Positions 6,761 through 14,161 are shown, counted from the first letter of the stretch. The stretch is 19,734 bases of DNA from Methanobacteriota archaeon (GCA_030837265.1 JAUPKV010000435.1:1-19734), one strand, 5' to 3'. Notes: generated by a model from the sequence alone, not told the origin. Numbers and translations are program-made.

Positions 6761-7924
6761 ATGAGAAGGATAATTAAAAATGCCAAAATATATACGATGT
6801 CAGAAGCTGGAATTTTAGAAAACGCAGACATACTTATCGAAGATAATAAAATAATTGAAGTGGGAGAAATTGATGTCGGGGCAGATGAGGTATTTAATGC
6901 AACTGGAAAACTTGTTTTCCCGGGATTTATAGATGCGCACTCTCATCTTGGAATGTTTGAGGATTCAATCGGCTTTGAGGGAGATGACGGTAATGAGGAC
7001 ACTGACCCTGTTACCCCACATATGAGGGCAATCGATGGGATAAACCCCTGTGACCGCTGTTTTAGTGAAGCCTTAAGCGCCGGAATTACTACAACGGCAA
7101 CGGGCCCGGGTAGTACGAATATCATAGGCGGGCAGTTTGCTGTAATAAAAACTTATGGTAAAAGAATAGACAATATGATAATTAAAGCACCTGCTGCAAT
7201 AAAGATAGCTTTTGGGGAGAATCCGAAACGTGTATACAAAGAAAAACAAAAGTCACCAACTACTCGAATGGCAACTGCGGCTACTTTAAGGGAAACGTTG
7301 TTTAAAACCATTGAATATATGAACAAAAAAGAGAAAGCTGCGGCTAAAAATGAAGAAGGGCCTGATTATAATTTAAAATACGAAAGTTTGATTCCTGTTT
7401 TAAAAGGTGAGATTCCATTAAAGGCTCATGCACACAGGGCTGATGACATATACACCGCAATTCGAATTGCCAAAGAATTTAATCTGAAACTTACACTTGA
7501 CCATGTTACTGAAGGATACTTGATGCTAGATGAGCTTAAAAAAGAAAAATATCCCTGCATAGTTGGACCTAATCTAACAATGAGGTCAAAAATCGAACTC
7601 AAAAACCTGAGCTTCGAGAATGCCGGGAAATTGTCAAAGAACGGTATATTGGTTGCACTTATGACTGACCATCCTGTGATCCCAATTCAGTATCTCATTT
7701 TATGCGCAGCATTATCAGTTAAAGAAGGAATGGAAGAATATGAAGCTTTAAAAGCAATAACTATAAATCCCGCCAAAATACTTGGGATAGATAACAGAGT
7801 TGGCAGCATTGAAAAAGGAAAAGATGCTGATATTGTCATTATAAACGGTCATCCATTTGACACGTTCTCAAATATTGAAAGAGTTTTAGTAGATGGTGAA
7901 ATTGCTTATGATGCAGAGAGGTGA
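6761..7924 (+). CDS. Metal-dependent amidohydrolase (imidazolonepropionase/prolidase-like)
   Basis: This 387-residue protein belongs to the amidohydrolase superfamily, in the COG1228-like group. An N-terminal beta-sandwich half (1-52) leads into the barrel with the metal motif DAHSHLG (58-64; His60, His62). Further likely ligands are in KAHAHR (221-226), LDHVTEG (246-252, His248) and the catalytic Asp in MTDHP (Asp303). The chain closes with the typical NPAKILGIDNRVGSIEKGKD (336-355) and DADIVIINGHP. The family hydrolyses C-N bonds in cyclic or peptide-like substrates; the actual substrate is not predictable here. The ATG has AAAAAGGAAA upstream. It is transcribed alone and divergently from uppS behind a region with two palindromes, suggesting regulated expression. 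Full length and intact. Confidence 0.9.
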   Translation: MRRIIKNAKIYTMSEAGILENADILIEDNKIIEVGEIDVGADEVFNATGKLVFPGFIDAHSHLGMFEDSIGFEGDDGNEDTDPVTPHMRAIDGINPCDRCFSEALSAGITTTATGPGSTNIIGGQFAVIKTYGKRIDNMIIKAPAAIKIAFGENPKRVYKEKQKSPTTRMATAATLRETLFKTIEYMNKKEKAAAKNEEGPDYNLKYESLIPVLKGEIPLKAHAHRADDIYTAIRIAKEFNLKLTLDHVTEGYLMLDELKKEKYPCIVGPNLTMRSKIELKNLSFENAGKLSKNGILVALMTDHPVIPIQYLILCAALSVKEGMEEYEALKAITINPAKILGIDNRVGSIEKGKDADIVIINGHPFDTFSNIERVLVDGEIAYDAER

Positions 7925-8097
7925 ATGCTGCTAAGAATAAACGGCATCTGCTATTTTGATAATATCTTAACCTGCTTAAGCTACTGAGATAGGAGTCATT
8001 TGAGATTTTAAAAATAAATGTCGTAAATTACTCTATCTAAAACTTTTCATATTATAAAGTACCTAGTTGGCTTTGCGCTGCAATGGATGTTTTCTGT

Positions 8098-8271
8098 CTA
8101 TTTGTCATCGCTTAAAGATATGTCCCGGATTTCCAAAAGTTCACATAACCTATTCAAAGCATACTTTTTTTCGTGTATCATAACTTCCAACTTATTAACT
8201 TCCACTTCCAGCTGCGCAATTTCTATTTTTAGTTGTATGACCTGCTCTTTTATAAGATCATTACTCTGCAT
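8098..8271 (-). CDS. Small coiled-coil protein, 57 aa
   Basis: The product is one amphipathic, Leu/Ile/Glu-rich helix (IKEQVIQLKIEIAQLEVEV and onward) with a polar C-terminal tail (RDISLSDDK). Leucines and isoleucines fall in a heptad pattern, which suggests a short dimeric coiled coil; I know no family. I prefer the ATG at 8271, which has GGTGG just upstream, over the GTG three codons earlier (8280). A TATA-like element (AATTTATATG on the minus strand, near 8325) lies at a good distance. It faces away from the metal exporter, and the region between them holds a 9-bp inverted repeat, but nothing shows a shared role. Confidence 0.6.
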   Translation of the reverse strand: MQSNDLIKEQVIQLKIEIAQLEVEVNKLEVMIHEKKYALNRLCELLEIRDISLSDDK

Positions 8272-8368
8272 CCTATCCACCCAAAATACTGATTTTATGT
8301 TTCTAAGCCATGATACCGCTTTTACATATAAATTGTTGCTTTAGTTTACATATTAACTACAACAAGTT

Positions 8369-8393
8369 AAGATTTTCTTTTGTAGAAAATCTT
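8369..8393. promoter_or_regulatory. 9-bp inverted repeat between divergent genes
   Basis: AAGATTTTC (8369-8377) and GAAAATCTT (8385-8393) are perfect inverted repeats around the loop TTTTGTA. The right arm runs into TTTATAAAC (8392-8400), a TATA-like sequence on the plus strand. It could be an operator for either divergent gene or a transcript hairpin. Confidence 0.45.
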
Positions 8394-8456
8394 TATAAAC
8401 TTCGACAGAGCCTCTTTACCTAGCGAAATGTTTTTAGGCACTTATTTCATTTAATC

Positions 8457-8501
8457 GTTATATGTTTGGTATAATATCAAATATTTTGGTGCAATACCAA
8501 A
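8457..8501 (+). promoter_or_regulatory. Metal-exporter promoter with two tandem palindromic operators
   Basis: A TATA-like GTTATATG (8457-8464) is followed directly by two 17-bp palindromes: TTTGGTATAATATCAAA (8465-8481, one mismatch) and TTTGGTGCAATACCAAA (8485-8501, 6-bp arms). They start exactly 20 bp apart, about two helical turns, and span the expected transcription start near 8487. Sites of this size and layout are typical of dimeric metal-responsive repressors such as the DtxR/MntR family, which would fit the exporter downstream. The repressor is not in this window, and the family assignment is an inference. Confidence 0.6.
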
Positions 8502-8537
8502 CTTTGAAAAGCATAAACTTAATATGTTCATCCTAAA

Positions 8538-8567
8538 AATGAGCCGAGAATGTGAAAATCGCTCATT
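8538..8567 (+). promoter_or_regulatory. Leader hairpin of the metal exporter
   Basis: AATGAGC (8538-8544) pairs with GCTCATT (8561-8567) across a 16-nt loop in the presumed 5' leader, a few bases before the weak ribosome site (AAGAGG, about 8 nt before the ATG). It could affect translation; it is too small to match a known riboswitch. Confidence 0.35.
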
Positions 8568-8582
8568 GTAAGAGGCTATTAA

Positions 8583-9524
8583 ATGGAAGCAAATTACTTG
8601 TTTGATATTTTCTCAGACGCTTTAATAGACAGCGCAAAAATGATACCATTGCTTCTTATAATCTATATCGGAATAGAAATGGTTGAGTATAAGTATGCGA
8701 ACAAAATAAGGGAAGCTGTGCAAAAGGCCGGGAAAGCCGGGCCTGCCATAGGCGCGGTGACCGGAAGTTTCCCTCAATGCGGCATATCCGTTGTCGCTTC
8801 GGCTCTATATACACAAAGATTAGCCACTATTGGCACTTTGCTTGCAGTCTATCTGGCCACTTCGGACGAGGCAATTCCGGTAATTCTTTCTCAACCCGAA
8901 AAAGCTGAGATCATTGTGCCTTTGATTCTGACTAAAATAGTTATCGCTATAATTGCAGGATACACTGTCGATTTCTTCTATAAAAAATCGAATGCAGATA
9001 CCTTAATCCATATTAAAGCATATGCAGAAGGTTCGGATAGTAAAAATCATAATCACGAAATGATTGTAGAAGAAAAAGCGTGTTGTGGTCACAGTACAAG
9101 TCCGGATTCTACGGGATTTAATTCTAAGGAGATTATCCTTCACCCAATAATCCATACTGCCAAGGTTTTTATTTTCATCTTCAGCGTTACATTTGCAATA
9201 AATTTTTTAATTGCTCAAATTGGGGAAAAAGCTTTCGAAACGATGTTCCTGGGAGTTGGCGCATTCCAGCCAGTTTTACTGGCAATATTAGGGCTTATCC
9301 CAAACTGTGCAGCCTCGGTTGCAATAACTATGTTATACCTCAAAGGTGCCATTACTTACGGGTCAATGATTGCAGGGCTCTGTGCGAGCGGTGGCCTGGG
9401 ATTATTAGTTCTGTTTAAAGAGGAAAAAGACAAAAAAGAAGTGTTAAGGATATTACTTTTACTGTTTGGTATTAGTGTCCTTGCGGGGTATACTATCCAG
9501 TATATATTACCTTTCTTTTTGTAA
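8583..9524 (+). CDS. Putative heavy-metal exporter (ArsP_2/DUF2899-type permease)
   Basis: This 313-residue integral membrane protein has two homologous halves of several helices. The first holds GSFPQCGISVVASALY (61-76) and the second GLIPNCAASVAITMLYL (237-253): the same G-x-x-P-x-C-x-x-S-V motif twice, so the protein arose by duplication. The halves are joined by a soluble loop (about 135-185) rich in His and Cys, including NHNHEM (155-160) and KACCGHS (165-171), a likely metal-binding segment. This matches the family annotated as putative 10-TM heavy-metal exporter (also as putative manganese transporter or arsenic efflux protein). The metal cannot be named from sequence. Transcribed alone, behind tandem palindromic operators, which suggests control by a metal-sensing repressor. 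Confidence 0.87.
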   Translation: MEANYLFDIFSDALIDSAKMIPLLLIIYIGIEMVEYKYANKIREAVQKAGKAGPAIGAVTGSFPQCGISVVASALYTQRLATIGTLLAVYLATSDEAIPVILSQPEKAEIIVPLILTKIVIAIIAGYTVDFFYKKSNADTLIHIKAYAEGSDSKNHNHEMIVEEKACCGHSTSPDSTGFNSKEIILHPIIHTAKVFIFIFSVTFAINFLIAQIGEKAFETMFLGVGAFQPVLLAILGLIPNCAASVAITMLYLKGAITYGSMIAGLCASGGLGLLVLFKEEKDKKEVLRILLLLFGISVLAGYTIQYILPFFL

Positions 9525-9542
9525 TCGCTGCTTGTTGATCAT

Positions 9543-9899
9543 TCAAACCAATCCTACAGTCTGTACTAAACTGTACCCAATAAAAATGACCATAAGATTA
9601 TTTATGGTTACCAGGAGGCCGATTACCTCTAGAGTATGTTTTAATATAGGCCATGCATATCTATTTAATTTCATTTTGGGGGCTATATAAAATAGGAGTA
9701 GAATAATTAATATTTTTGGAAGTAATAACCAATATATCCCATAACGTTCTAATATCACGGCAGGTATTGTATTGTATTCTACTCCAAAGGGGAGGGCATA
9801 AACTGTAGAAACCCAGTCTCCTATAACGTAAAAAAAAATTATAAAACGAATGTCAGATAGATAAGAACTGAAACTGTTTTGAATGTTGACGACTTCCAG
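9543..9899 (-). CDS. Small multi-span membrane protein (DUF5658-like), probable CTG start
   Basis: The minus-strand frame encodes about 118 residues with three to four hydrophobic helices (about 17-38, 56-75, 88-110). Scanning for ATG/GTG/TTG begins only at the GTG at 9758, but that cuts off a clearly protein-like N-terminal part containing GDWVSTVYALPFGVEYN (27-43). This D-x-x-S-T ... G-x-E-x-N pattern resembles small archaeal membrane proteins of the DUF5658 type. No ATG, GTG or TTG exists in the extended part before an in-frame TAA; instead AGGAAGG (minus strand, 9913-9907) lies 7 nt before a CTG at 9899. I infer a CTG start; a start lost by mutation is the alternative. It converges with the metal exporter, stop to stop, 18 bp apart. 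Function unknown. Confidence 0.62.
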   Translation of the reverse strand: MEVVNIQNSFSSYLSDIRFIIFFYVIGDWVSTVYALPFGVEYNTIPAVILERYGIYWLLLPKILIILLLFYIAPKMKLNRYAWPILKHTLEVIGLLVTINNLMVIFIGYSLVQTVGLV

Positions 9900-10373
9900 T
9901 GAAAAACCTTCCTGATTTCTTTATTTGAAATAGAATTATACGTCAATAATCGATAATAGTACTATACTAGCAAGAACGTCTTACAAATAAACACAGAATT
10001 TATTATTAAATTTAGTACTTTACTTTTTTGATTTGAATTTTGTTTTTTAAAGTCATAAAGTTGTTCTGTATTAAATAACTGACAAAATCAGGATTACAAT
10101 TCGGTCTTTTTTGTATAAAAATAGAGAATATTTCGGAAATGAAAAATGAGATTGAGTCTTTGTGATTCCTTCCATAATGCAAAAAGATGGCTTTGGGTAA
10201 ATTACAAATTTTTAAAACAAAAGTTGGCAGATCTCCAAATTTTGAGAATGGACTGACTTAAGAGTATTTAGAACTTCAAATTAAAAAAATAAAAAATTAA
10301 TTTCATAAATATTGGTAATCTATTTAAAAACCAGATTTTATTTAAAGGGACCGTTTTTTATAATTTTGTACCT
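9900..10373. other. Long AT-rich intergenic stretch
   Basis: No convincing gene is visible. A 36-codon plus-strand ORF (10146-10256, beginning MRLSLCDSFHNAKRWLWVNY) has only a weak purine tract upstream; its basic, Trp-rich sequence could be a decayed fragment, but I cannot name a parent. The first bases probably hold the promoter of the minus-strand membrane protein (TATA-like GTATAATTC near 9934-9942). The rest is low-complexity A/T. Confidence 0.45.
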
Positions 10374-10442
10374 TTATTCCTCTCCCATTTCTTTTCTAAA
10401 TTCTATATAATCTCTCTCGACTTCTTCGAGTTCGTATTCCAT
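10374..10442 (-). CDS. 22-aa acidic microprotein
   Basis: An ATG-initiated ORF of 22 codons encodes a highly charged peptide, MEYELEEVERDYIEFRKEMG plus two glutamates. GGGGGG on the minus strand (10453-10448) lies 5 nt before the ATG, a strong Shine-Dalgarno. Over half the residues are charged and Tyr/Leu/Ile/Phe recur every 3-4 residues, so it would form an amphipathic helix, well suited to binding another protein. Experimentally confirmed proteins of this size are known in Methanosarcina mazei (for example the 23-aa sP26 that acts on glutamine synthetase); whether this is related cannot be judged here. The gene stands alone, divergent from the U32 gene. Confidence 0.55.
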   Translation of the reverse strand: MEYELEEVERDYIEFRKEMGEE

Positions 10443-10552
10443 TTTATCCCCCCATATTTAATTATAATCACAGTAATTTTATTCTTTTATTTGTTTATTT
10501 ATGAAATCTTTGTTAAAATTTGCTTTAATCCCCATTTTGAAAACGCTCTTTA

Positions 10553-10677
10553 CTTATATAAAGGTTTCCGTAAACCCGTTTACTGTGACACTCAACGCTG
10601 GAAGTTGACATTTCTATTTATAATTTGTCACAAAGTGTGGCAAAATAGGATATTTTTATATTAAATTGTGACAATTT
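10553..10677 (+). promoter_or_regulatory. Control region of the U32 gene with three TGTSACA palindromes
   Basis: Sites centred at 10587 (CTGTGACA), 10629 (TTTGTCACAAA) and 10670 (AAATTGTGACAATTT, 7-bp arms) share the core TGTSACA and are 42 and 41 bp apart, about four helical turns each. A TATA-like CTTATATAAAG (10553-10563) would start transcription close to the first site. A second, TTTTTATATT (10653-10662), is followed by the third site and would start transcription just before the ATG at 10684. This layout suggests a cooperative repressor. The regulator is unknown. Confidence 0.55.
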
Positions 10678-10683
10678 TTTACC

Positions 10684-11883
10684 ATGCGTAAAAGTCCAAA
10701 ACCTGAACTCGTAATGGGTATAAGGAACCTTGCCGGGCTGGAGGCCTGTTACCGATATGCAGATGCTGTCTACTTTTCTATAGACAGGCTCAGCCTGAGG
10801 GCAAAAGCAAACGATATTACCCTGGATGAACTTGATAATTTTACTTCGGAAATTAAAGCTAGAGGGCTCAAAGCATATCTTGCTGTAAATTCAACAGTAA
10901 ATGAGGACAAGCTTGGGGATGTTTCGGATATAATAGCTGCAGCTACAAAGACAGGAATAGACGCGGTCATTGCCTGGGATCCGGCTGTCATTCTGCAGGC
11001 AAGGAAGGCCGGTCTTCGAATTCATATTTCTACACAGACAAATGTTACAAATCATGAAGCTGCAGAATTCTACAGAACTCTGGGGGCAGATCGAATCGTA
11101 CTTTCGAGAGAGCTTTCCCTGGCGGAAATAAGTAAAATCGTCCGACAAACTGAATTAGAGATCGAAACTTTTGTACATGGTGCTATGTGCATGGCGATAT
11201 CGGGAAGGTGCCATCTTTCAGCTCACATCCTTGGGAAATCCGGAAACTGTGGAGAGTGCACCCAGCCCTGCCGCTGGCAGTGGGAGCTTCACGGAGAAGA
11301 CGGTATTGTTGCACAGAGCCTGGGGAAATACCTTCTCAGTGCCAAAGATCTCTGCCTGATAGAACATATTCCGGAGCTCTTTTCCGCCGGAATAGATTCC
11401 TTTAAAGTGGAAGGGAGGCTGCGAGATCCCTTATATATTGAAGTTGTTTCCCGCTGTTACAGGGAAGCAATCGATGCCTGCGAAGCAGGGGATTATATTC
11501 CGGAAAAAGTGGAAGATTGGAAACACAAACTTACCTCCGTATATAACAGGGGTTTTTCTACAGGATTTTACTTTGGGGCTCCCGGTCTCGACGGTTTTTC
11601 TCCGGGAAAAGATATGAACGCATCTGAAAAAAAACGACGGGCTGCCGGAGTGATTGAAAACTATTATCCGAAACAGCATGCTGCAGCAGTGAGGCTGCTC
11701 GAAGAAGGAATCGCAATTGGAGACACAATAGTAATCGAAGGAAGCAAGACATACCTGAGGCAGCAGGTCAGTTCCATGAAAAAAGGCGGGAAGGATCTTC
11801 TAAGGGCTGAAAAGGGAGATGAAGTAGGTCTTACCGTAGATGGCATGGTCCGGAAAAATGACAGAGTCTTTATAATTAATTGA
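10684..11883 (+). CDS. Peptidase U32 family protein (RNA hydroxylation/collagenase-like)
   Basis: The 399-residue protein carries the U32 domain over most of its length. Landmarks are LKAYLAVNST (62-71), LRIHISTQTNVTNHEAAEFY (111-130), LGADRIVLSRELSL (133-146) and the signature ETFVHGAMCMAISGRC (161-176), continuing GNCGECTQPCRWQW (187-200). Cys169, Cys176, Cys192 and Cys196 (with Cys189) are candidates for the iron-sulfur site known in the family. It ends with a small beta-barrel-like domain (about 310-399). Relatives include TrhP and RlhA, which hydroxylate tRNA uridine or 23S rRNA; peptidase activity is doubtful for most members. No Shine-Dalgarno precedes the ATG, and a TATA box 22 bp upstream suggests a leaderless transcript. 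Palindromes in the promoter indicate regulation. Confidence 0.92.
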   Translation: MRKSPKPELVMGIRNLAGLEACYRYADAVYFSIDRLSLRAKANDITLDELDNFTSEIKARGLKAYLAVNSTVNEDKLGDVSDIIAAATKTGIDAVIAWDPAVILQARKAGLRIHISTQTNVTNHEAAEFYRTLGADRIVLSRELSLAEISKIVRQTELEIETFVHGAMCMAISGRCHLSAHILGKSGNCGECTQPCRWQWELHGEDGIVAQSLGKYLLSAKDLCLIEHIPELFSAGIDSFKVEGRLRDPLYIEVVSRCYREAIDACEAGDYIPEKVEDWKHKLTSVYNRGFSTGFYFGAPGLDGFSPGKDMNASEKKRRAAGVIENYYPKQHAAAVRLLEEGIAIGDTIVIEGSKTYLRQQVSSMKKGGKDLLRAEKGDEVGLTVDGMVRKNDRVFIIN

Positions 11884-11953
11884 AATAGCAAAAAAGCGGC
11901 TCCACCAGTAGCTATATATTGGATTCTTCCTATACGCATCGAACTAAGAAAGC

Positions 11954-11965
11954 TTAATATATAAT
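11954..11965 (+). promoter_or_regulatory. TATA box of mch
   Basis: TTAATATATAAT is a strong archaeal TATA match. It would start transcription near 11990 and give mch a leader of about 55 nt. A second AT-rich element at 12010-12019 (TTATATTTAT) lies too near the ribosome site to be the main box. Confidence 0.5.
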
Positions 11966-12043
11966 TCAGGCAACTCTGCCGACTAAAGTAAGTTTCTCTG
12001 GAACACTAATTATATTTATCCCGAAGACAGCAAAGGTGATATT

Positions 12044-13009
12044 TTGATAAGCGTAAACGAAAATGGATCATATGTCTTTGAAGAAATGCTCGATTGGAGC
12101 GAAGACCTTAAAACTGAAGTCATTAAGCTAGAAAATGGGGCCACGGTAATTGATTGTGGAGTTAAAGCAGAAGGTGGATATGAAGCCGGTATGTACCTTG
12201 CAAGACTCTGTCTCGCTGACCTTGCCGATCTTAAATATACCATCTTTGATCTCAAGGGGCTTAAGTGGCCTGCCATTCAGGTAGCAACTGACAATCCGGT
12301 AATTGCATGTATGGCTTCCCAGTATGCCGGCTGGAGAATCTCGGTGGGAGGCTACTTCGGAATGGGTTCCGGGCCTGCACGCGCACTCGGATTAAAACCC
12401 AGGGAACTCTATGAGGAGATCGGGTATGAGGATGACTTTGAAGCTGCGGTTCTGGTCATGGAGTCAGATAAAATACCTGATGAGAAGGTTGTGGAATATA
12501 TCGCAAAGCACTGTAGTGTAGATCCGGAGGACTTGATGATTGCTGTTGCTCCAACTGCGTCTATTGCCGGTTCGGTGCAAATTTCGGCCCGTGTTGTAGA
12601 GACAGGAATTCACAAGTTTGAATCCATCGGTTTTGACATTAACTGCATTAAAAGTGGATATGGTATTGCCCCTATAGCTCCTATAGTAGGAAACGATGTT
12701 CAGTGCATGGGTTCTACCAATGACTGCGTGATTTACTGCGGCGAAACAAACTATACAATGAATTTTAAAGGGGAACTGTCTGAACTAGAGGAATTTATAA
12801 AGAGAGTGCCCTCCAAGACTTCTCGGGACTTCGGAAAACCCTTTTATCAAACTTTCAAAGAAGCAGGTTTTGACTTCTTCAAAGTTGATGCAGGCATGTT
12901 TGCCCCTGCCAGGCTAACGGTAAATGACCTGAACAGTAAAGAGACAATTACCAGCGGTGGGCTTTATCCTGAGATTTTGCTCCAATCCTTTGGAGTTAAA
13001 CAGGTTTAA
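12044..13009 (+). CDS. mch: Methenyltetrahydromethanopterin cyclohydrolase
   Basis: Mch interconverts N5-formyl-H4MPT (formyl-H4SPT in Methanosarcina) and the methenyl form in the C1 branch of methanogenesis, in the cytoplasm. The 321-residue chain is full length for the family. Recognisable stretches are [20 protein letters not shown] (39-58), [20 protein letters not shown] (74-93) followed by [20 protein letters not shown], then [20 protein letters not shown] (168-187) and [20 protein letters not shown] (212-231). The start is a TTG, fixed by AAAGGTGAT just upstream. It has its own TATA box 160 bp past the U32 gene, so it is probably monocistronic, as expected for a highly expressed core enzyme. 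No defects seen. Confidence 0.97.
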   Translation: MISVNENGSYVFEEMLDWSEDLKTEVIKLENGATVIDCGVKAEGGYEAGMYLARLCLADLADLKYTIFDLKGLKWPAIQVATDNPVIACMASQYAGWRISVGGYFGMGSGPARALGLKPRELYEEIGYEDDFEAAVLVMESDKIPDEKVVEYIAKHCSVDPEDLMIAVAPTASIAGSVQISARVVETGIHKFESIGFDINCIKSGYGIAPIAPIVGNDVQCMGSTNDCVIYCGETNYTMNFKGELSELEEFIKRVPSKTSRDFGKPFYQTFKEAGFDFFKVDAGMFAPARLTVNDLNSKETITSGGLYPEILLQSFGVKQV

Positions 13010-13184
13010 TAAGACAAAAATAAGACAAAATAAATAAAGTATTAAACGGACTATATCGATTTCAAGGCAAAAAGTCGGGAAAAATAACTTAACGGCTGAA
13101 GCTTGAAAACGTCAACTTTACAATTATGCGCTCCGTGCAATTGAGTTAAAATTGATTTAGAGTATTCTGTTCAGAGGTAAAATC

Positions 13185-13439
13185 GTGTGTAAGGAAGAAA
13201 AAGAGAAAGCTGAAAACCTTGAAAATTGTAGCTTTGGAGTAATGGGAGAAATTCTAAAAACTCTACAACGAGAAGAAGAGGAATTAGAGCAGACAAAAAC
13301 TTGCCTCAGAGAGGTTCCTGCTATCAACACGAGAAATGACCAGATCGAAATACTAAAAGAAATCAATTCAAATCTAAAAGAAATCATCGAAATTCAGAAA
13401 GCAATATTGGAAGAGGTAATAAAAAACCGAATAGAGTAA
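13185..13439 (+). CDS. Small coiled-coil protein, 84 aa
   Basis: A GTG-started ORF preceded by GAGGT (8-nt spacing) encodes an acidic, soluble protein. It has two helical parts: GEILKTLQREEEELEQTK (about 21-38) and a longer heptad-like stretch QIEILKEINSNLKEIIEIQK (53-72), joined by a turn with AINTRND. Three cysteines (Cys2, Cys15, Cys40) have no zinc-finger spacing. I recognise no family. The upstream 175 bp contains a short direct repeat (ATAAGACAAAA, near 13011-13029) and no strong TATA box. The next gene, nob1, follows after a minisatellite, so a functional link is not indicated. Confidence 0.7.
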   Translation: MCKEEKEKAENLENCSFGVMGEILKTLQREEEELEQTKTCLREVPAINTRNDQIEILKEINSNLKEIIEIQKAILEEVIKNRIE

Positions 13440-13496
13440 GATCCTCCGAATCATCTCTTTTTTTGAATTATCAACTAGAAGCTAAAATAGTCAGGT

Positions 13497-13566
13497 CACA
13501 ACTCAACCGTCTCAACTCGACCGTCTCAACTTAACTGTCTCAACCCAACTTGCTCGACTCCGGGAG
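13497..13566. repeat. 14-bp minisatellite, four copies plus a decayed fifth
   Basis: Units run 13497-13510 (CACAACTCAACCGT), 13511-13524 (CTCAACTCGACCGT), 13525-13538 (CTCAACTTAACTGT) and 13539-13552 (CTCAACCCAACTTG), with a remnant from 13553 (CTCGACTCC). The consensus is close to CTCAACTCAACCGT. The array ends one base before the TATA box of nob1, so it lies where upstream regulatory DNA would be. Such arrays can change copy number between strains. Confidence 0.75.
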
Positions 13567-13602
13567 CATATATTATATACTAAAAAAGAAAAGAAAAGAA
13601 AG
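13567..13602 (+). promoter_or_regulatory. nob1 promoter, likely leaderless
   Basis: CATATATTATATAC (13567-13580) is a good TATA box. Transcription would start about 25 bp on, practically at the ATG (13603). The intervening bases are an AAAAG repeat (about three units) with no Shine-Dalgarno, which fits leaderless translation. Confidence 0.5.
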
Positions 13603-14103
13603 ATGACCTGTTACATAGCAGATTCGGCAGTCTTTATTATGGGAAACTGCAATTTAGACAACTCATTGGTGATTACAGTTCCCTCCGTAGAGAACGAATT
13701 AAAGAGCAGGGATTCCGTGCTTCGCTTTGATCTCGCAAAAGAAGCTGGATTACGTGTTGAGTGGCCAGAGCCCGAAATGGTGAAAGAGGTCAGGAGAAAA
13801 GCTGAACAAACAAGGGACTCGGAGGAACTTTCAAAGACAGATATAGAAGTACTTGCGAAAGCTCTTGAGCACAGGGATAAAGGAGTGCTACTTACTGATG
13901 ATTATGCAGTCCAGAATGTTGCCGTACAACTTGGAATTCGTGTTAAACCCATTGCCCAGAAGAAAATAAAAGATATAATTCTCTGGCAAAAGCAGTGTAT
14001 TGGCTGCAGAAAAACTTTTGAAAAAGGGGATGAATGTCCCATTTGTGGCTCTCCTCTAAAGAAAAAGAGGAAAAAAATTATAAAAGAGAAGAGTCAATCT
14101 TAA
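13603..14103 (+). CDS. nob1: Ribosome-maturation endonuclease Nob1
   Basis: Nob1 cuts the 3' end of pre-16S rRNA during small-subunit assembly. The 166-residue protein has the archaeal layout: an N-terminal PIN nuclease domain (1-about 120) and a C-terminal zinc ribbon. PIN acidic residues are visible in YIADSAVFI (Asp7), SVENEL (Glu30 or Glu32), SKTDIEVLA (Asp80) and LLTDDYAVQNVA (Asp99/Asp100). The ribbon is CIGC (132-135) and CPICGSPL (145-152), four cysteines binding one zinc, followed by a very basic tail (KKKRKKIIKEKSQS) for RNA. Length and motif order are normal. It has its own promoter after the minisatellite and is followed by an AT-rich hairpin and T-run. Confidence 0.94.
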   Translation: MTCYIADSAVFIMGNCNLDNSLVITVPSVENELKSRDSVLRFDLAKEAGLRVEWPEPEMVKEVRRKAEQTRDSEELSKTDIEVLAKALEHRDKGVLLTDDYAVQNVAVQLGIRVKPIAQKKIKDIILWQKQCIGCRKTFEKGDECPICGSPLKKKRKKIIKEKSQS

Positions 14104-14161
14104 GCTAAGAAAAAGATATAATGCTTGATAGTATAATACTGTCTTAATTGAGAGAATATTT

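Noticed and set aside
7925..7987. 20-codon ORF starting directly after the amidohydrolase stop (TGA ATG)
   Set aside because: GAGAGG upstream is part of the amidohydrolase end, and the peptide has no coding character; probably chance.
10146..10256. 36-codon plus-strand ORF in the long AT-rich gap
   Set aside because: The ribosome site is weak and no family is recognisable; a decayed transposase fragment was considered but nothing in it proves that.
13497..13566. CRISPR-like array
   Set aside because: Units are 14 bp, contiguous and without spacers, so it is a minisatellite.
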